A stretch of 64,000 bases of DNA from Enchytraeus crypticus (taxonomy: Eukaryota > Annelida > Clitellata > Enchytraeida > Enchytraeidae), in the NCBI GenBank assembly GCA_905160935.1, contig CAJHZI010000447.1, forward strand, positions 2,111,001-2,175,000, given 5' to 3'. Shown here one piece after another: positions 17,792-28,479 of this stretch. The notes under the pieces were generated by a model. The model did no database searches. It worked only from the letters and a program-made list of their open reading frames with translations, and was not told the DNA's origin. Each line of letters starts with the position of its first letter. The first letter of the stretch is position 1. The position numbers and the translations under genes were made by a program.

Positions 17792-18030
17792 TACTCCTGC
17801 ATGTACTCACTGCACTGCTTGCCCGCCTGGCTCGTTTTTGAACCACACAGGAGGCGCCCAGTGTCAAAACTGCACTGCTGGTTACTATAGCAACGTGTCG
17901 GGGTCAGTTGAGTGCACGGCGTGTCCAGGTGGAGAGTACAGCCCGGAGGAGGGGTCGTTGACCTGTGACACGTGTGAGAGAGGTCACTATGCTCATCAAG
18001 CGTCCGACAGCTGCCTGCCTTGTCAACCAG
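17792..18030 (+). CDS. GCC2/GCC3-like gene exon (pair copy 1, second)
   Basis: Acceptor TTCACGCAG, donor GTAGCT at 18031; 239 bp, phase 2 in, phase 1 out. It encodes three cysteine repeats (ACTHCTACPPGSF, QNCTAGYYSN, CDTCERGHYAH) with N-glycosylation motifs NHTG, NCT and NVSG. The exon at 19753-19991 has the same length and nearly the same sequence. Confidence 0.85.
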
Positions 18031-18240
18031 GTAGCTCTCTAATGTCTGCCTTGTCCACCAGGTAGCTCTTCTATGTCTGCCTTGTCCACCAGGTAGCTGC
18101 TCTAATGTCTGCCTTGTCCACCAGGTAGCTGCTCTAATGTCTGCCTTGTCCACCAGGTAGCTCTCTAATGTCTGCCTTGTCCACCAGGTAGCTCTTCCAA
18201 TCTCTCTCTGCCCTGTCCACCAGGTAGCTCTTCTAATCTC
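18018..18240 (+). repeat. ~32-bp minisatellite made of an exon end and splice donor
   Basis: Seven units of the form CTGCCTTGTCCACCAG|GTAGCTCTTCTAATGT. The first is the true exon end and donor; the rest are intronic copies that keep the same CAG|GTAGCT junction. Confidence 0.85.
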
Positions 18241-18289
18241 TCTCTCTCTGACTGATGACTCATCCTAATAACAAATTCTTGCTTGTAAT

Positions 18290-18610
18290 TTAACCATAAT
18301 GAAGTTTAAAAAAATCTTTCTTCTTCAAGTGCCGGGCCTGTTCCAAGCGTGGGCGGTCATATCATATTCCTCTATTTTTTTGAAGATTTTTTGTGAGTCA
18401 GCAATAAGAACTGTGTCATTGGTGCAACGAATTTTATTAAGAATGTAACCTCCAATAATTAAGCCTTTAATTCATTTATATTTCTTATTATATTTTCACT
18501 ATAGCGGTTAAAATTATCAGGTGACATTTTCATAACCTTGCCTCACTCCTCTCTTAATTTTGCAGACTTTGATGTATTCGTTTTTCATGTCGTACCGCAG
18601 CTTCTTGATT
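18290..18610 (-). mobile_element. Decayed non-LTR retrotransposon RT fragment
   Basis: Read on the minus strand it gives a reverse-transcriptase YADD-box region in degraded form (IRCTNDTVLIADS). Preceding and following sequence is too decayed for a clade call. Confidence 0.55.
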
Positions 18611-18898
18611 CCAGTGTAAAGTTTTTAAAATTCTTATATTTTTCCATCTATAAAAAAATCTTTAAAAAATCTGTACATATTAAATTTGTACATATTGTTC
18701 TACTTCTCGTTTATACTGATCGACATGAACTGAGCTGTATAGATAGCTGCTTATCTATGCAGACAGCATGTATACATATAGCTGTAATCAACCTTCAAAG
18801 GTGCCCAGAACTATCTCACGAAGCAGGCTTTACTCTGCACGTTTACTCTGCATTGGTAAGAATCGCTGTGTTTAATAAATGATTGTGTGTATTCACAG

Positions 18899-18962
18899 GT
18901 AGCTACAGTGAGGCGGCAGGCGCTAAAGACTGCTCCCTGTGCCCAAAGGGTCAGTACTGCAG
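18899..18962 (+). CDS. GCC2/GCC3-like gene exon (pair copy 2, first)
   Basis: Acceptor TATTCACAG, donor GTAATG at 18963; phase 1 in, phase 2 out. It encodes GSYSEAAGAKDCSLCPKGQ plus YC, one codon longer than its paralogue at 16968. Confidence 0.85.
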
Positions 18963-19289
18963 GTAATGTTCGTCTACTTTTTCATTCCTGTTTTATAGAG
19001 TTGAATCTTTCGTTAATTTTATTGCTCGTCGTTGGCTCGGGCGACAATTTAATCTGTTTTTTATGTTTTATTTGAGTGAATTTTTGAATTATTGATTGAT
19101 ATGTTGAATGAGTGATTGATTAGTTAATAGTATTAACCGATCTCTGACCGAAGACTTGCGGTAGTGTAACTGTTTCCAAGTTTTATTACTACTGTTAATA
19201 ATGTGGATTGATAGATTAACCGAAGGGGGGGGATTTGCGCACTCAGTTAAGCTGCGCGTCAGTTGAACGAAGTAAAGCCACGCTGCACG

Positions 19290-19470
19290 CGGTTAGTAAA
19301 TTGTGGGCGACCACTTTGGAAGACCGCGTGTAGACAGCTTTGAAAGTAAGCAATCCCCAGGGTGTTGGAGGTTATTCTTAAATCCGCGCCGGCTGCTATT
19401 GGAGCGCCAACAAAAGGCAACGATTACTAATAACCATGGAAAGGAATGGAGGAAATAATGAAAACTACAA
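19290..19470 (+). repeat. Dispersed repeat family E, copy 1
   Basis: It is similar to 42695-42870; both share AAATCCGCGCCG and CAACGATTACTAATAACCATG. Type not recognised. Confidence 0.6.
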
Positions 19471-19714
19471 AAACAGAAACTTAAGAAAGGAAACATTGTA
19501 AACACATGCGGTATGTCATGTGTGTAACTATACGGAATAAAAAAAATAAAAAAAATAAATTAACTTCTATTAAGTTGAGAAAACTGACATTAACATTAGC
19601 TATACCAGCTATAAAGCGCACAAGGTTAGCCACAGATTATCACACATTATGTCCACCTGGCGGTTACATAAATAACTAATGAATTTATAATTAGTTTAAT
19701 GTCGGCATTTATTA

Positions 19715-19745
<31 letters not shown>

Positions 19746-19752
19746 CACGCAG

Positions 19753-19991
19753 TACTCCTGCATGTACTCACTGCACTTCTTGCCCGCCTGGCTCGTTTTT
19801 GAATCACACAGGAGGCGCCCAGTGCCATAACTGCACTGCTGGTTACTATAGCAACGTGTCGGGGTCAGCCGAGTGCACGGCGTGTCCAGGTGGGGAGTAC
19901 AGCCCGGAGGAGGGGTCGTTGACCTGTGACACGTGTGAGAGAGGTCACTATGCTCATCGAGCGTCCAACAGCTGTCTGCCTTGTCCACCAG
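19753..19991 (+). CDS. GCC2/GCC3-like gene exon (pair copy 2, second)
   Basis: Acceptor TTCACGCAG, donor GTAACT at 19992; 239 bp like 17792-18030 and nearly identical. The near-identity of exon and flanking intron shows a recent tandem duplication of about 1.95 kb. Confidence 0.85.
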
Positions 19992-20385
19992 GTAACTCTT
20001 CTGATGTCCGCCTTGTCCACCAGGCAGCTCTTCTATGTCTGCATTTGTCCACCAGGTAGCTGCTCTAATGTCTGCCTTGTCCACCAGGTAGCTCTTCTAA
20101 TGTCTGCCTTGTCCACCAGATAGCTGCTCTAATGTCTGCCCTGTCCACCAGGTAGCTGCTCTAATGTCTGCCTTGTTCACCGGGTAGCTGATCTAATGTC
20201 TGCCTTGTCCACCAGGTAGCTCTCTAATATCTGCCTTTTCCACCAGGTAGCTGCTCTAACGTCTGCCCTGTCCACCAGGTAGCTGCTCTAATGTCTGCCT
20301 TGTCCACCAGGTAGCTCTTCTATGTGTGCCTTGTCCACCAGGTAGCTGCTCTAATGTCTGCCCTGTGCACCAGATAGCTCTTCTT
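19981..20385 (+). repeat. ~32-bp exon-end/donor minisatellite, second array
   Basis: About 13 units of TGTCCACCAG|GTAGCT type. Most keep an intact CAG|GT; a few have CAG|AT or CAG|GC. It is longer than the sister array at 18018-18240. Confidence 0.85.
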
Positions 20386-20762
20386 ATAAAATTCTTTTTT
20401 AAATTTAGTCAATTTATCACAATATAAGAATAATACGTCAGTCCATTGGGTAATAAGTCGGACATAGACGAAAAGGTACATTACAAAATTGCGTGCATGT
20501 GTGAAGCGGTCTTCTTCTTCTCTTCCTTTAAATGATTAATAAAGTCTAAAAGATTAACACTTAAATATTCCGTAATTATTTGAAATAAAATGACCAATAA
20601 AGATTACTATTTGTCATTTAAAAAGTAGGAAACAGTATGATAAAAATATAAAATACCTAGATTACAGCAGCGGCATACAGGAACATTTATATAGAGAATC
20701 TAAAGTTCTAATGTCTCTCTCTGCCTGATGACTGGTCCTAATAACAAATTCTTGTAAAAAAA

Positions 20763-20895
20763 AAGCTGGTAAAGCTAAGGTTAACGTCAGTTTCCTCACT
20801 CGAAAGCGATGTCAGTGACGGGCTAGCCCAGGATTTGAACCCGCACCTACTGATCCGCGATCGAGTATCTTACCGACTTCGCCGTTGGCTCCAGC
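20763..20895 (-). repeat. SINE family A (tRNA-derived), near full length
   Basis: The reverse complement starts TGGCTGGAGCCAAC, contains the box B-like GGTTCAAATCC and ends AGCTTTACCAGCTTTT. This is the reference pattern for the other family A copies. Confidence 0.85.
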
Positions 20896-20910
20896 CAATG
20901 GCGAAGTCGT

Positions 20911-20952
20911 ACCAGTAGCAGGCACATGTACCTTATACATGTGCCTGCTACT
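20911..20952. repeat. 42-bp hairpin beside SINE A
   Basis: CAGTAGCAGGCACATGTA is followed by its reverse complement after a few bases. It adjoins a partial second SINE 5' end. Confidence 0.75.
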
Positions 20953-22006
20953 GAACTTGACATGATTTAAGGGTTATGTATTTTCATGATTTAGAGGTTA
21001 TGCCGCCTGCAGTTGTGAAGGAACATTTTAACAGCGGATTAGTGTTTTTCTCTTATGAGGCTTACGCTGTGGCTTAGGAAATCGGTTTCTTTGAAGTTTT
21101 GCAGGGCATTTATAAACCTCAAAATAGTCTTTCTGTAACGGACAACCATTGCAAACTTAAGGCATCGTACTTGACGGACTGATCAGTTTAAACGTGTAAA
21201 AACTTAATAGCATTTTGCACCGCAAGAAAGATTTAAATCTCAGCAGAAGGCTAAATTTCTGATGAACCATAGTAAGCATCACAACATGTATACCTCGAAT
21301 TAGACGTCATATCTACCTATCTATTTATTCTATCTATTTTCCACATTTAGACGGAGTCCGTATTTACTACTTTGTTGAGTTAAACTGTGCTAAAAAATAC
21401 GACCATCAAAATATTAGAAATATTTTGGTCATTCTTATCATACATTACAGGTATGTTACTGATTAATGTTTTATGTTCTGTTGATGCAAAGTCTGCTTGA
21501 AACGTACCTGACATTGCCTTACGACTAGGAACTGGTGATTAAATTCTTGATTGACAGGCATATCACTGATTAATATGTAATATTTAATGTTCAGTGGAGA
21601 ATAAAATGCCAAAAATCACCACATTTTGCAAGATTAAACTCAGAATATCAAATAGTATACTAGTATAGTAAAGCCTATAATAATATTTTTGAAATTTAGA
21701 TGACTAAGGGAAATGGCAATGAGAAACTACACTAGAAGTCATAACCATATCAAGCCGAAGGCTACATTATTGTAATTCAAAGATATATACTTTTTGGAGA
21801 TAAATATTTTGATCGATAGTGTACTCTTTACACTACATTTAAACACATTAGTTCACGTCATAAATTAGTTGTTATACAGAGTTTTTAAGACCTTCTGTCT
21901 CAGTTACAGTCCTATAGTTAACCCGATCTGCTCCATTGCAGTACAGTTTAGTGTGCCTTTGTAATGTATGAAATTCATTGTTGTGATATTGATTGATTTG
22001 TTCAAG
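20953..22006. other. Intron of the cysteine-rich gene, nothing further recognised
   Basis: AT-rich intronic sequence with no repeat copy or exon recognised by eye. Confidence 0.5.
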
Positions 22007-22070
22007 GCACCTATCAGCCGCTTAGTGGTCAATCATCTTGCGGCGTGTGTGAGAGTGGATTTATGTGCAA
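22007..22070 (+). CDS. GCC2/GCC3-like gene exon
   Basis: Acceptor TTGTTCAAG, donor AA|GTCAGT at 22071; phase 1 in, phase 2 out. It encodes GTYQPLSGQSSCGVCESGFM plus C, the same modular length as the 18899 exon. Confidence 0.75.
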
Positions 22071-22136
22071 GTCAGTATGGCTGTTAGAAATATTATAGGG
22101 CTATTTAGAATTTCTCTCTCGGGCTATTTAGAATTT

Positions 22137-22141
22137 CTCTC

Positions 22142-22190
<49 letters not shown>
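22137..22190. repeat. (TC)n microsatellite
   Basis: About 50 bp of TC dinucleotides. Confidence 0.9.
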
Positions 22191-22539
22191 GTCTGTGTTG
22201 TGTAAATGTTCTCTCAAGTGACTGGTTCTAAGTAACATTCCAACTTGCTGTTTGTTCTCATGTTGGTAAAGAACACTCTTTCGATTGACAAAGCAGTTCA
22301 ACACAGGACTATATCTCTGCCCTATTTTACTACTATTACTAGTGTAGTCGTCGGCTTGATACAGCTCTGACTTCTGCGGTAGTTTCGCATTTGCGATTGC
22401 ACTTAGCCACTGAGTTATTTTACTTAATTGTCTCTACATCGTGTGCAGTTTACGGTTTGTCAATTATGTACTCCAGATAAACAAGTATAGTGTATAGTAT
22501 ACACTGTATAGTATACTATTCAAGTATAGTACAAGTAAA

Positions 22540-22790
22540 GAACACTCTCTTTATAGTGTTGTGCCAAGTGGCAGGTCCAAGGTACATATTCATAGTCAGT
22601 TTTAAGCTTCTTTAAGAGCTCTCCATAGGTCATCAAGTTAATCTCTTTATAAACGGCAATGCCTTATTCATACCTTATGTAGCCTATTGCTTTGAAAAAA
22701 TTAGCTTCTGAGTTTGTTTCCATTTGCCTTTCATCAGTTCTTGCTTACTCGCCTCTTACACACGTGCAGTTAACGGTTGTTCTACCTTGA
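22540..22790 (-). repeat. SINE family C2
   Basis: It matches 30300-30570. On the minus strand the head is AACCGTTAACTGCACGTGTG and the tail is GGACCTGCCACTTGGCAC followed by GA repeats. The tail resembles the 3' end of LINE family 1. Confidence 0.65.
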
Positions 22791-23296
22791 CAGCCGCCAC
22801 CTCTATATTTTGACAGCCGCCACCTCTAACGAGCTCTGAAGATTGTTACCAAATTATAACTAATGTATATTTCGAATCCTGAACTGATTTTTTACTAAGT
22901 AGATTTGGGCTATTGGAGTTTTTCTAATAAGATATGCGTAGGAGTCGTATTGTTTAATGTTTTCATTAGAGTTGTTAGCATCATGACTAATTTATGTAGC
23001 TCTTGATGAAAAACATTATACCATATAGCAGTATAAGTGAGCCAATAATATTTTATGTTGAATTTAATGTATAAAACTGTAGCATAAGTTCAATATTTTA
23101 TCTTCTATATTCTACTAGCATACTTTTATGCATACTAGTGTGATAATTCTGCGGCGAACTTTGTTATACTTTTATAATTACAATACCACGGATTCTAACG
23201 AATTTGATGTCTATGCAGTACATCTTTTGGACTCTGCACATATCGTAACTGCATAATAATTATACATAATAACAATAATAATAATAATAACACATT

Positions 23297-23527
23297 ATAG
23301 TGAAATGGTCTACTACGTTGATATCTATCACTTTTAATATCACATGTTAATTCCTTTAGGCAATTTTGTCCATTTTCCGTGTAGTCAGTATAGTGAATGT
23401 CCGAGATTTTACTCTCAGATCAGCGCGGCTGGGATTCGAACATACGAGGGTTCAATTCACCTGAGGATCTGTCATTTAAAACTTCATGACGTTATCTACA
23501 CCTCTAACCATTGCTCTATTGAGACAT
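23297..23527 (-). repeat. SINE family B (tRNA-derived)
   Basis: The reverse complement has box B-like GTTCGAATCCCAGC and the tail GATAGATATCAACGTAGTAG. Other copies are at 34972, 54700 and 54957. It lies just before an exon of the cysteine-rich gene. Confidence 0.8.
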
Positions 23528-23584
23528 TCAATATATTACATGTAGTGTATTTAAACATCTCTGTCGTATTTTTTACTTATCCAG

Positions 23585-23670
23585 CACCACAGGTTGTACC
23601 GAGTGTACTATTTGTCCCGCTGGACAGATGTCAAATGTGAAGAGAACAAAGTGCTACAACTGCTTCAAAT
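23585..23670 (+). CDS. GCC2/GCC3-like gene exon
   Basis: Acceptor TTATCCAG, donor GTGAGT at 23671; phase 2 in, phase 1 out. It encodes TTGCTECTICPAGQMSN and then KCYNCFK. Confidence 0.75.
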
Positions 23671-23799
23671 GTGAGTAAACATCTCTCGTGTGTTCCCTCT
23701 GAGACTGTTGTTGGGCTCGAGAACTTTGGTGTTGTTTCAAGCGAACTCTGAATATAGTCGACGAGTAATGTTGATAACTCGAGCAGCAGCAGTATAAAA

Positions 23800-24495
23800 A
23801 CACCGCAGAAATCATTGTTGCTTTTGAACAGTAGAAATACACCGCAGAAATCATTGTTTCCTTTGAAAAGTAGAAAAATACCTCAGAAATCATTGTTTCC
23901 TTTGAACAGTAGAAAAACACCTCAGTAATCATTGTTTCCTTTGAACAGTAGAAAAACACCTCAGAAGTCATTGTTTCCTTTGAACAGTAGAAAATATCTC
24001 AGAAATCATTGTTCCTTTGACAAGTGAATAAACACCTCAGAAATCATTGTTTCCTTTGAGCAGTAGAAAAACACCACAGAAATCATTGTTTCCTTTGAGC
24101 AGTAGAAAAACAACTCAGAAATAATTGTTTCCTTTGAACAGTAGAAAATCACCACACAAATCATTGTTTCCTTTGAGCAGTAGAAAAACAACTCAGAAAT
24201 CATTGTTTCCTTTAAACAGTAGAAAAACACATCAGAAATCATTGTTTCCTTTGAACAGTAGAAACACACCGCAGAAATCATCGTTTCCTTTGAACAGTAG
24301 AAAAACACCACAGAAATCATTGTTTCCTTTGAGCAGTAGAAAAGCAACTCAGAAATCATTGTTTCCTTTGACAAGTGGATAAACACCTCAGAAGTCATTG
24401 TTTCCTTTGAACAGTAGAAACACACCGCAGAAATAATTGCTTCCTTTGAACAGTAGAAAAACACATCAGAAATCATTGTTTCCTTTGAACAGTGG
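23800..24495. repeat. 39-bp minisatellite
   Basis: About 17 units of the type TCAGAAATCATTGTTTCCTT + TGAACAGTAGAAAAACACC. It lies about 130 bp after an exon. The open frames through it are by-products of a repeat length divisible by three. Confidence 0.9.
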
Positions 24496-24519
24496 ATAAT
24501 TTTAAGTATGTCAAGGTAA

Positions 24520-24670
24520 TCCCCGATTTAAAATAGGGATTGACTGATTATATGGTATGAGACAGTGAGGAGTGGAGAAGGTCAATTCATATCCCGACCT
24601 TAGTTCATCTGGGATTAAAGGGACGATGATGATGATGATGATGATTATGATGATGATGATGACGATGGAG
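24520..24670 (+). repeat. SINE C1/LINE tail fragment with (GAT)n end
   Basis: AGGGATTGACTGATTATATG ... CATATCCCGACC ... then GATGATGAT. It is the 3' module of the family C1 copy at 25058. Confidence 0.7.
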
Positions 24671-24860
24671 GATGATAATGATGACGATGTTGATAATATG
24701 GATTTTATGAATTGTACCTCAGGAGTAAATTAATTATCGGGTGATTATATTGTCCATCGTTTAAGATTTTTACAAGCCTAAATGAAGGTGAAGGAGTTTT
24801 GCACGGTGTGTTAGAACTGTACTGTATTATACTGAACTATACTATTCTGTATTGCGGCAG

Positions 24861-24976
24861 GTTATTACAAGGCTAATGCAGGCGATGGGATTTGCTTGGA
24901 GTGCAAGCCTGGCTGGTACAACAACCAGACAGGTGCTTCATCTTGTGAAGAATGTCCTAGGGACTACTATTGTAAG
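24861..24976 (+). CDS. GCC2/GCC3-like gene exon
   Basis: Acceptor TTGCGGCAG, donor GTAATA at 24977; phase 1 in, phase 0 out. It encodes YYKANAGDGICLECKPGWYN and then CEECPRDYYCK, with N-glycosylation motif NQTG. Confidence 0.8.
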
Positions 24977-25057
24977 GTAATAGCTTTCGACAAATCATGA
25001 TCCTTTATCATCATTACTATTATTATTTCTATTATTATTATTATTAGTTTTATTACT

Positions 25058-25337
25058 TCCCCGTGTTGTGTCTGGGTTGTTTGAAGAATTGACCAACCGG
25101 TGACTGCACGTGTCGTAGAAGGCGACTAAAGCACTAGGATCCATACCAACGTCAGAAATGGCATTAGGTTGGTGAGCGCCTAGGCTCCAGAAATTGCTAC
25201 GAAAATTTAAACGAATGGAAAAGTCTCAAATAGGGGATTGACTGATGATATGATGTAGGACAGAGAGGATTTAAGACAGTCTATTCGTATCCCGACCCTA
25301 GTTAAACTGGGATTCAAGGAAGATGATGATGATGATT
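25058..25337 (+). repeat. SINE family C1 with LINE-like 3' module and (GAT)n tail
   Basis: The head includes TTGACCAACCGGTGACTGCA and CGTGTCGTAGAAGGCGAC. The 3' part, ATAGGGGATTGACTGATGAT to AAACTGGGATTCAAGGAAGA, matches the end of a LINE coding region at 40050-40235. Confidence 0.75.
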
Positions 25338-25539
25338 TCTATTATTATTATTATTATTATTGTTATTATTACTAATATTATTATTAAGAGGCAGTTTGTA
25401 GGAAATGTTCTTTGCTTTTGAGCAAAATTGACATATTTCAGTACTGCATTTCTTTTAATGATTTGTTTAAATATTGAACCACTGATATGTATAATTGTGT
25501 ATAGTATACTATTTATGCAAGTAATTGTTTTATTTTAAT

Positions 25540-25640
25540 AGTAGGTGCAGGGTTCAAATCCAGTGCCCTCCTCGTTACTGACTTCGACTTTGAGACAGGA
25601 AACTGACGCTAAACTTGGCTTAAGCCAGATTTTGCAAGCA
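25540..25640 (+). repeat. Partial SINE family A
   Basis: GTAGGTGCAGGGTTCAAATCC to ACTGACGCTAAACTTGG; the 5' half is absent. Confidence 0.65.
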
Positions 25641-25946
25641 TAAACTTTTTACGAACATGCATGCTTCTTTAAGGAGATAATCTTGATGGAGTGCTCTTCA
25701 ATGAACATCTATATAGTGGTCTATTATTATCAACTTATACTTTTAACCTTCTATTTAGCAGTTAGTTAATTAAATAAAAGCTAATTAATGATATTAGAGT
25801 CAGACTTATCGTTCGACAGGATATTAGTGACTAACTAGCCCAGGATTTGCCCCACAGGATTTGCCTGAGCATTAGCTTAGCGATTTGTGAGCGTAGGATT
25901 TGAACCCCACACAATACGGAGTCACAGGTGGAAACCTAACCAAGCA

Positions 25947-26025
25947 GCTGCCTCAGCCAGCTGCCTCAGCCAGCTGCCTCAGCCAGCTGCCTCAGTTAGC
26001 TGCCTCAGTTAGCTGCCTCAGTCTG
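25947..26025. repeat. 14-bp tandem repeat (CAGCTGCCTCAGCC)
   Basis: Five to six units, the last ones with GTTAG in place of GCCAG. Confidence 0.85.
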
Positions 26026-26239
26026 ATTTAAGCGCCACCTGGTGCCATCAGGTCAATCATGATCTCTAAAGATCATGTGACAGAGCTTCTCCCATGATTT
26101 AATCACATGATTTAATGGGTATCGATTTAATTATGGTATTTTTAAGTTAAGCATCATTTTGAGTATATGATGATTAAAATTATGCTCATTTTAATTTTTA
26201 TTATCAATCTTACGTTGATTTCTGCTGATGGATTGACAG

Positions 26240-26396
26240 AGGCAGAAGTGTAAGCCTGTGAAGTGCACAGACGACATGTTCTGCCCAGCAGGCAGTGAAG
26301 ACCCTAAGGCCTGTAAGAGACCGTGGTACCAGAAGACTGAGGCCAGCTGTGACATTACCAGCAGCTACTATGTTGTCATCGTCGTCAGTATTCTTG
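26240..26396 (+). CDS. GCC2/GCC3-like gene exon with membrane-proximal region
   Basis: Acceptor GATTGACAG, donor GTGAGT at 26397; phase 0 in, phase 1 out. It encodes the last cysteine module (KCKPVKCTDDMFCPAG) and the stalk, and starts the transmembrane helix (YYVVIVVSIL). Confidence 0.8.
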
Positions 26397-26420
26397 GTGA
26401 GTAAAATAATAATAGCAATA

Positions 26421-26560
26421 AAAAGCTGGTAAAGCTAAGGTTAACGTCAGTTTTCTCACTCGAAAGCGATGTCAGTGACGGGCGAGCCCAGGATTTGAAC
26501 CCCGCACCTACTGATCCGCGGTTGAGTATCTTACCGACTTCGCCACTGGCTCCAGCCAGT
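26421..26560 (-). repeat. SINE family A, full length
   Basis: 25 bp after the exon donor; very close to the copies at 20763 and 31978. Confidence 0.85.
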
Positions 26561-26586
26561 ATAACAATAATAATAATAATAATAAT

Positions 26587-26711
26587 AAAGGTTTGATGAC
26601 CGTTTCCTGATCCAAGGGTGATGTCAGGGACGTCCCTACAGCACACATCACTACAGATCAATTCACCCAAACCAATCTGCAGAAGAAATGTGCTGAGGAG
26701 AAGTAAGGTCC
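26587..26711 (+). repeat. Dispersed repeat family D
   Basis: GGTTTGATGACCGTTTCCTG to GAAATGTGCTGAGGAGAAGT. The reverse complement recurs at 61820-61950, with short fragments at 46235, 54405 and 59955. Confidence 0.65.
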
Positions 26712-27084
26712 TAAACGAAAGTCGGTCTGGTGATCAAAAATGGTCAGGGTAGATCGTTTAGGTCTATGATAGGAAACGAGGCGTGACAGCACTCCATTGA
26801 TCGACTTTAGAAGTTCGGACCTAGGGCATCATTAACTTTATTAATGTAGTAGTAATAATCAATATAATTATAATGTTATTATAATCAATAGTGGATGACC
26901 CTTGTTATGCCTAATAGTCGTGGCCTTATTGGCATTGGCACCTAACGTTACCCTAACTTTAATATGCCCTTGCATTGCTTTTTATTTTTCTTCTCTGTCA
27001 TATTCTGTAAATGAAATCATATCTTGAACCTCCACCCTTGGTATGTGCTGTATACACTCTATGCCCGTACAGATCGTTGTTTTT

Positions 27085-27690
27085 GTAGTGCAATACCAGT
27101 GATTTTGTTGATGTTGTTGTCATTGTTTTTGTTGTACGGAACCTTGGATTATCTCCTAGTATACTCAGTCGTTGTTTTTGTTGTTCATTATCAGTGATAT
27201 CCTTGACTCTGTTGTTGTTGGTGTTTCTGTTTTTGTTGTATAGTATCGATGATAATTTTGACTGTTGATAATTCTGTTGTTGTTGTTGTTTCTGTTTTTG
27301 TTGTATAGTGTCAATGATAATTTTGACTGTTGATAATTTTGTTGTTGTTGTTCTATTGTACCAGGAATTGTCATGGCTCAATTGTTGTCTTTTGTTGTTG
27401 TTGTACAACAAAGTGATTATCTTAACTCAACTGTAGTTATTGTTGTTGTTGTTGTGTAGTACCCGTGATCATCGTAGCTCAACTGTTGTTGTTGTTGTTG
27501 TGCAGTGCCTGTGATTATCGTAACTCAACTGTTGTTGTTGTTGTTGTGCATTACCTGTGAGTATCGTAACTCAACTGTTGTTGTTGTTGTTGTACAGTAC
27601 CTGTGAGTATCATAACTCAACTGTTGTTGTTGTTGTGCATTACCTGTGAGTATCGTAACTCAACTGTTGTTGTTGTTGTGCAGTACCTGT
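27085..27690 (+). repeat. ~55-60 bp minisatellite made of a splice acceptor, exon start and (TTG)n
   Basis: About ten units. The last six have the form (TTG)n TG(C/T)A(G/T)TACCTGTGA(G/T)TATCGTAACTCAACT. The true exon begins in the last one as GTGCAG|TACCTGTTATCATTG. Several units keep a usable-looking CAG. Confidence 0.8.
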
Positions 27691-27838
27691 TATCATTGTG
27701 GCCCTGCTGGTGGGATACTGCGTGTGGACTCGTAGACGTCGCGCTGAGGGCGCCCCTACAGCAGAGCCCACTGAGAGAACCTCCCTGCTGCCCAACAGCA
27801 GCGAGGGTCCCGCAGAAGTCCCTTACAGTGGTCTCTAA
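27684..27838 (+). CDS. GCC2/GCC3-like gene last exon: transmembrane segment and cytoplasmic tail
   Basis: Acceptor TTGTGCAG, phase 1 in, stop TAA at 27836-27838. It completes the membrane helix (VPVIIVALLVGYCVW), then a stop-transfer RRRR and a short tail with acidic/Thr-Ser residues (TERTSLLP), a possible di-leucine sorting signal with a preceding acidic residue. Confidence 0.8.
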
Positions 27839-27849
27839 TGTCATGCTCT

Positions 27850-28082
27850 CGCTGCAGTGTCTCCATTGAGCCTGAATTCACTTACAGTGTCTGCAGGTTT
27901 CGCCGTATCCTAATCCATTGAGCCTGAATTCACTTACAACAGTCCCTACAGGTTTCACAGTATCCTAATACATTGGGCCTGAATTCACTTACAACAGTCC
28001 CTACAGGTTTCACAGTATCCTAATCCATTGGGCCTGAATTCACTTACAACAGTCCCTACAGGTTTCGCAGTATCCTAATCCA
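27850..28082. repeat. ~60-bp tandem repeat in the 3' UTR
   Basis: Four units containing GCCTGAATTCACTTACAACA and TACAGGTTTC(A/G)CAGTATCC. It starts right after the stop codon. Confidence 0.85.
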
Positions 28083-28445
28083 AAATTTATTCCTCACATT
28101 GTCGTACTAGCAGAGTATATTAACAAATCGCTGTTTATTTTTACTTAAAACTGATGTGTGAAACTGAAAGGTCCAATATTTTCTTGTACACATCTTTAGA
28201 TCCGTTTGAGTATTCTTCTAAGTTTATTATCTTTAGAGATCCTTAATAGAATTCAAAGTATTCTGGTATTTTGCACTGGCCGGCATATAATATCCAAACA
28301 TGTGCCACGCATGCTGCCTTTCAGCATGAAACGGCAATCCATTACGAAACTGTCACTTTCTAAGCTAAGTTATAGATTAAAATTTGGTGAACGATTAACT
28401 TCCTTGATGGGATGAACTGTTGTCTGTGTTGTTGTCTAGTGTGAC

Positions 28446-28451
28446 AATAAA
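28446..28451 (+). terminator. Poly(A) signal AATAAA of the cysteine-rich gene
   Basis: It lies 608 bp after the stop and is followed by a T/GT-rich stretch (TTTTTTGTGTAAC) about 25 bp downstream, a normal arrangement for cleavage. Confidence 0.55.
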
Positions 28452-28479
28452 TGTGACCTTGAATATTTTTTGTGTAACA

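Larger units (their letters stand above)
14198..27838 (+). other. Gene locus: cysteine-rich GCC2/GCC3-like type I membrane protein (at least 11 exons)
   Basis: Exons at 14198-14345, 16138-16223, 16968-17028, 17792-18030, 18899-18962, 19753-19991, 22007-22070, 23585-23670, 24861-24976, 26240-26396 and 27684-27838 join in one frame with matching phases, giving about 471 residues before the stop. The extracellular part is a chain of short repeats of the form C-x2-C-P-x-G-x-(Y/F)-x-N-x-(T/S)-G-x3-C, the GCC2/GCC3 or ephrin-receptor-like type. One transmembrane helix and a short tail follow. The first exon seen starts in phase 1, and no signal-peptide exon is found upstream to 12600, so the 5' end is missing or lies further left. 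The ligand is unknown. Confidence 0.75.

Noticed and set aside
17749-18153. Minus-strand frames opposite the duplicated cysteine-rich exons
   Set aside because: Antisense shadows of real exons and of the donor minisatellite; same at 19647-20084.
20763-20895. tRNA gene suggested by GGTTCAAATCC in SINE A copies
   Set aside because: No complete cloverleaf or acceptor stem; the motif is dispersed with a constant non-tRNA tail, so it is a SINE.
23654-24476. Frames through the 39-bp repeat on both strands
   Set aside because: Repeat by-products; homopolymer drift between units and no supporting gene structure.
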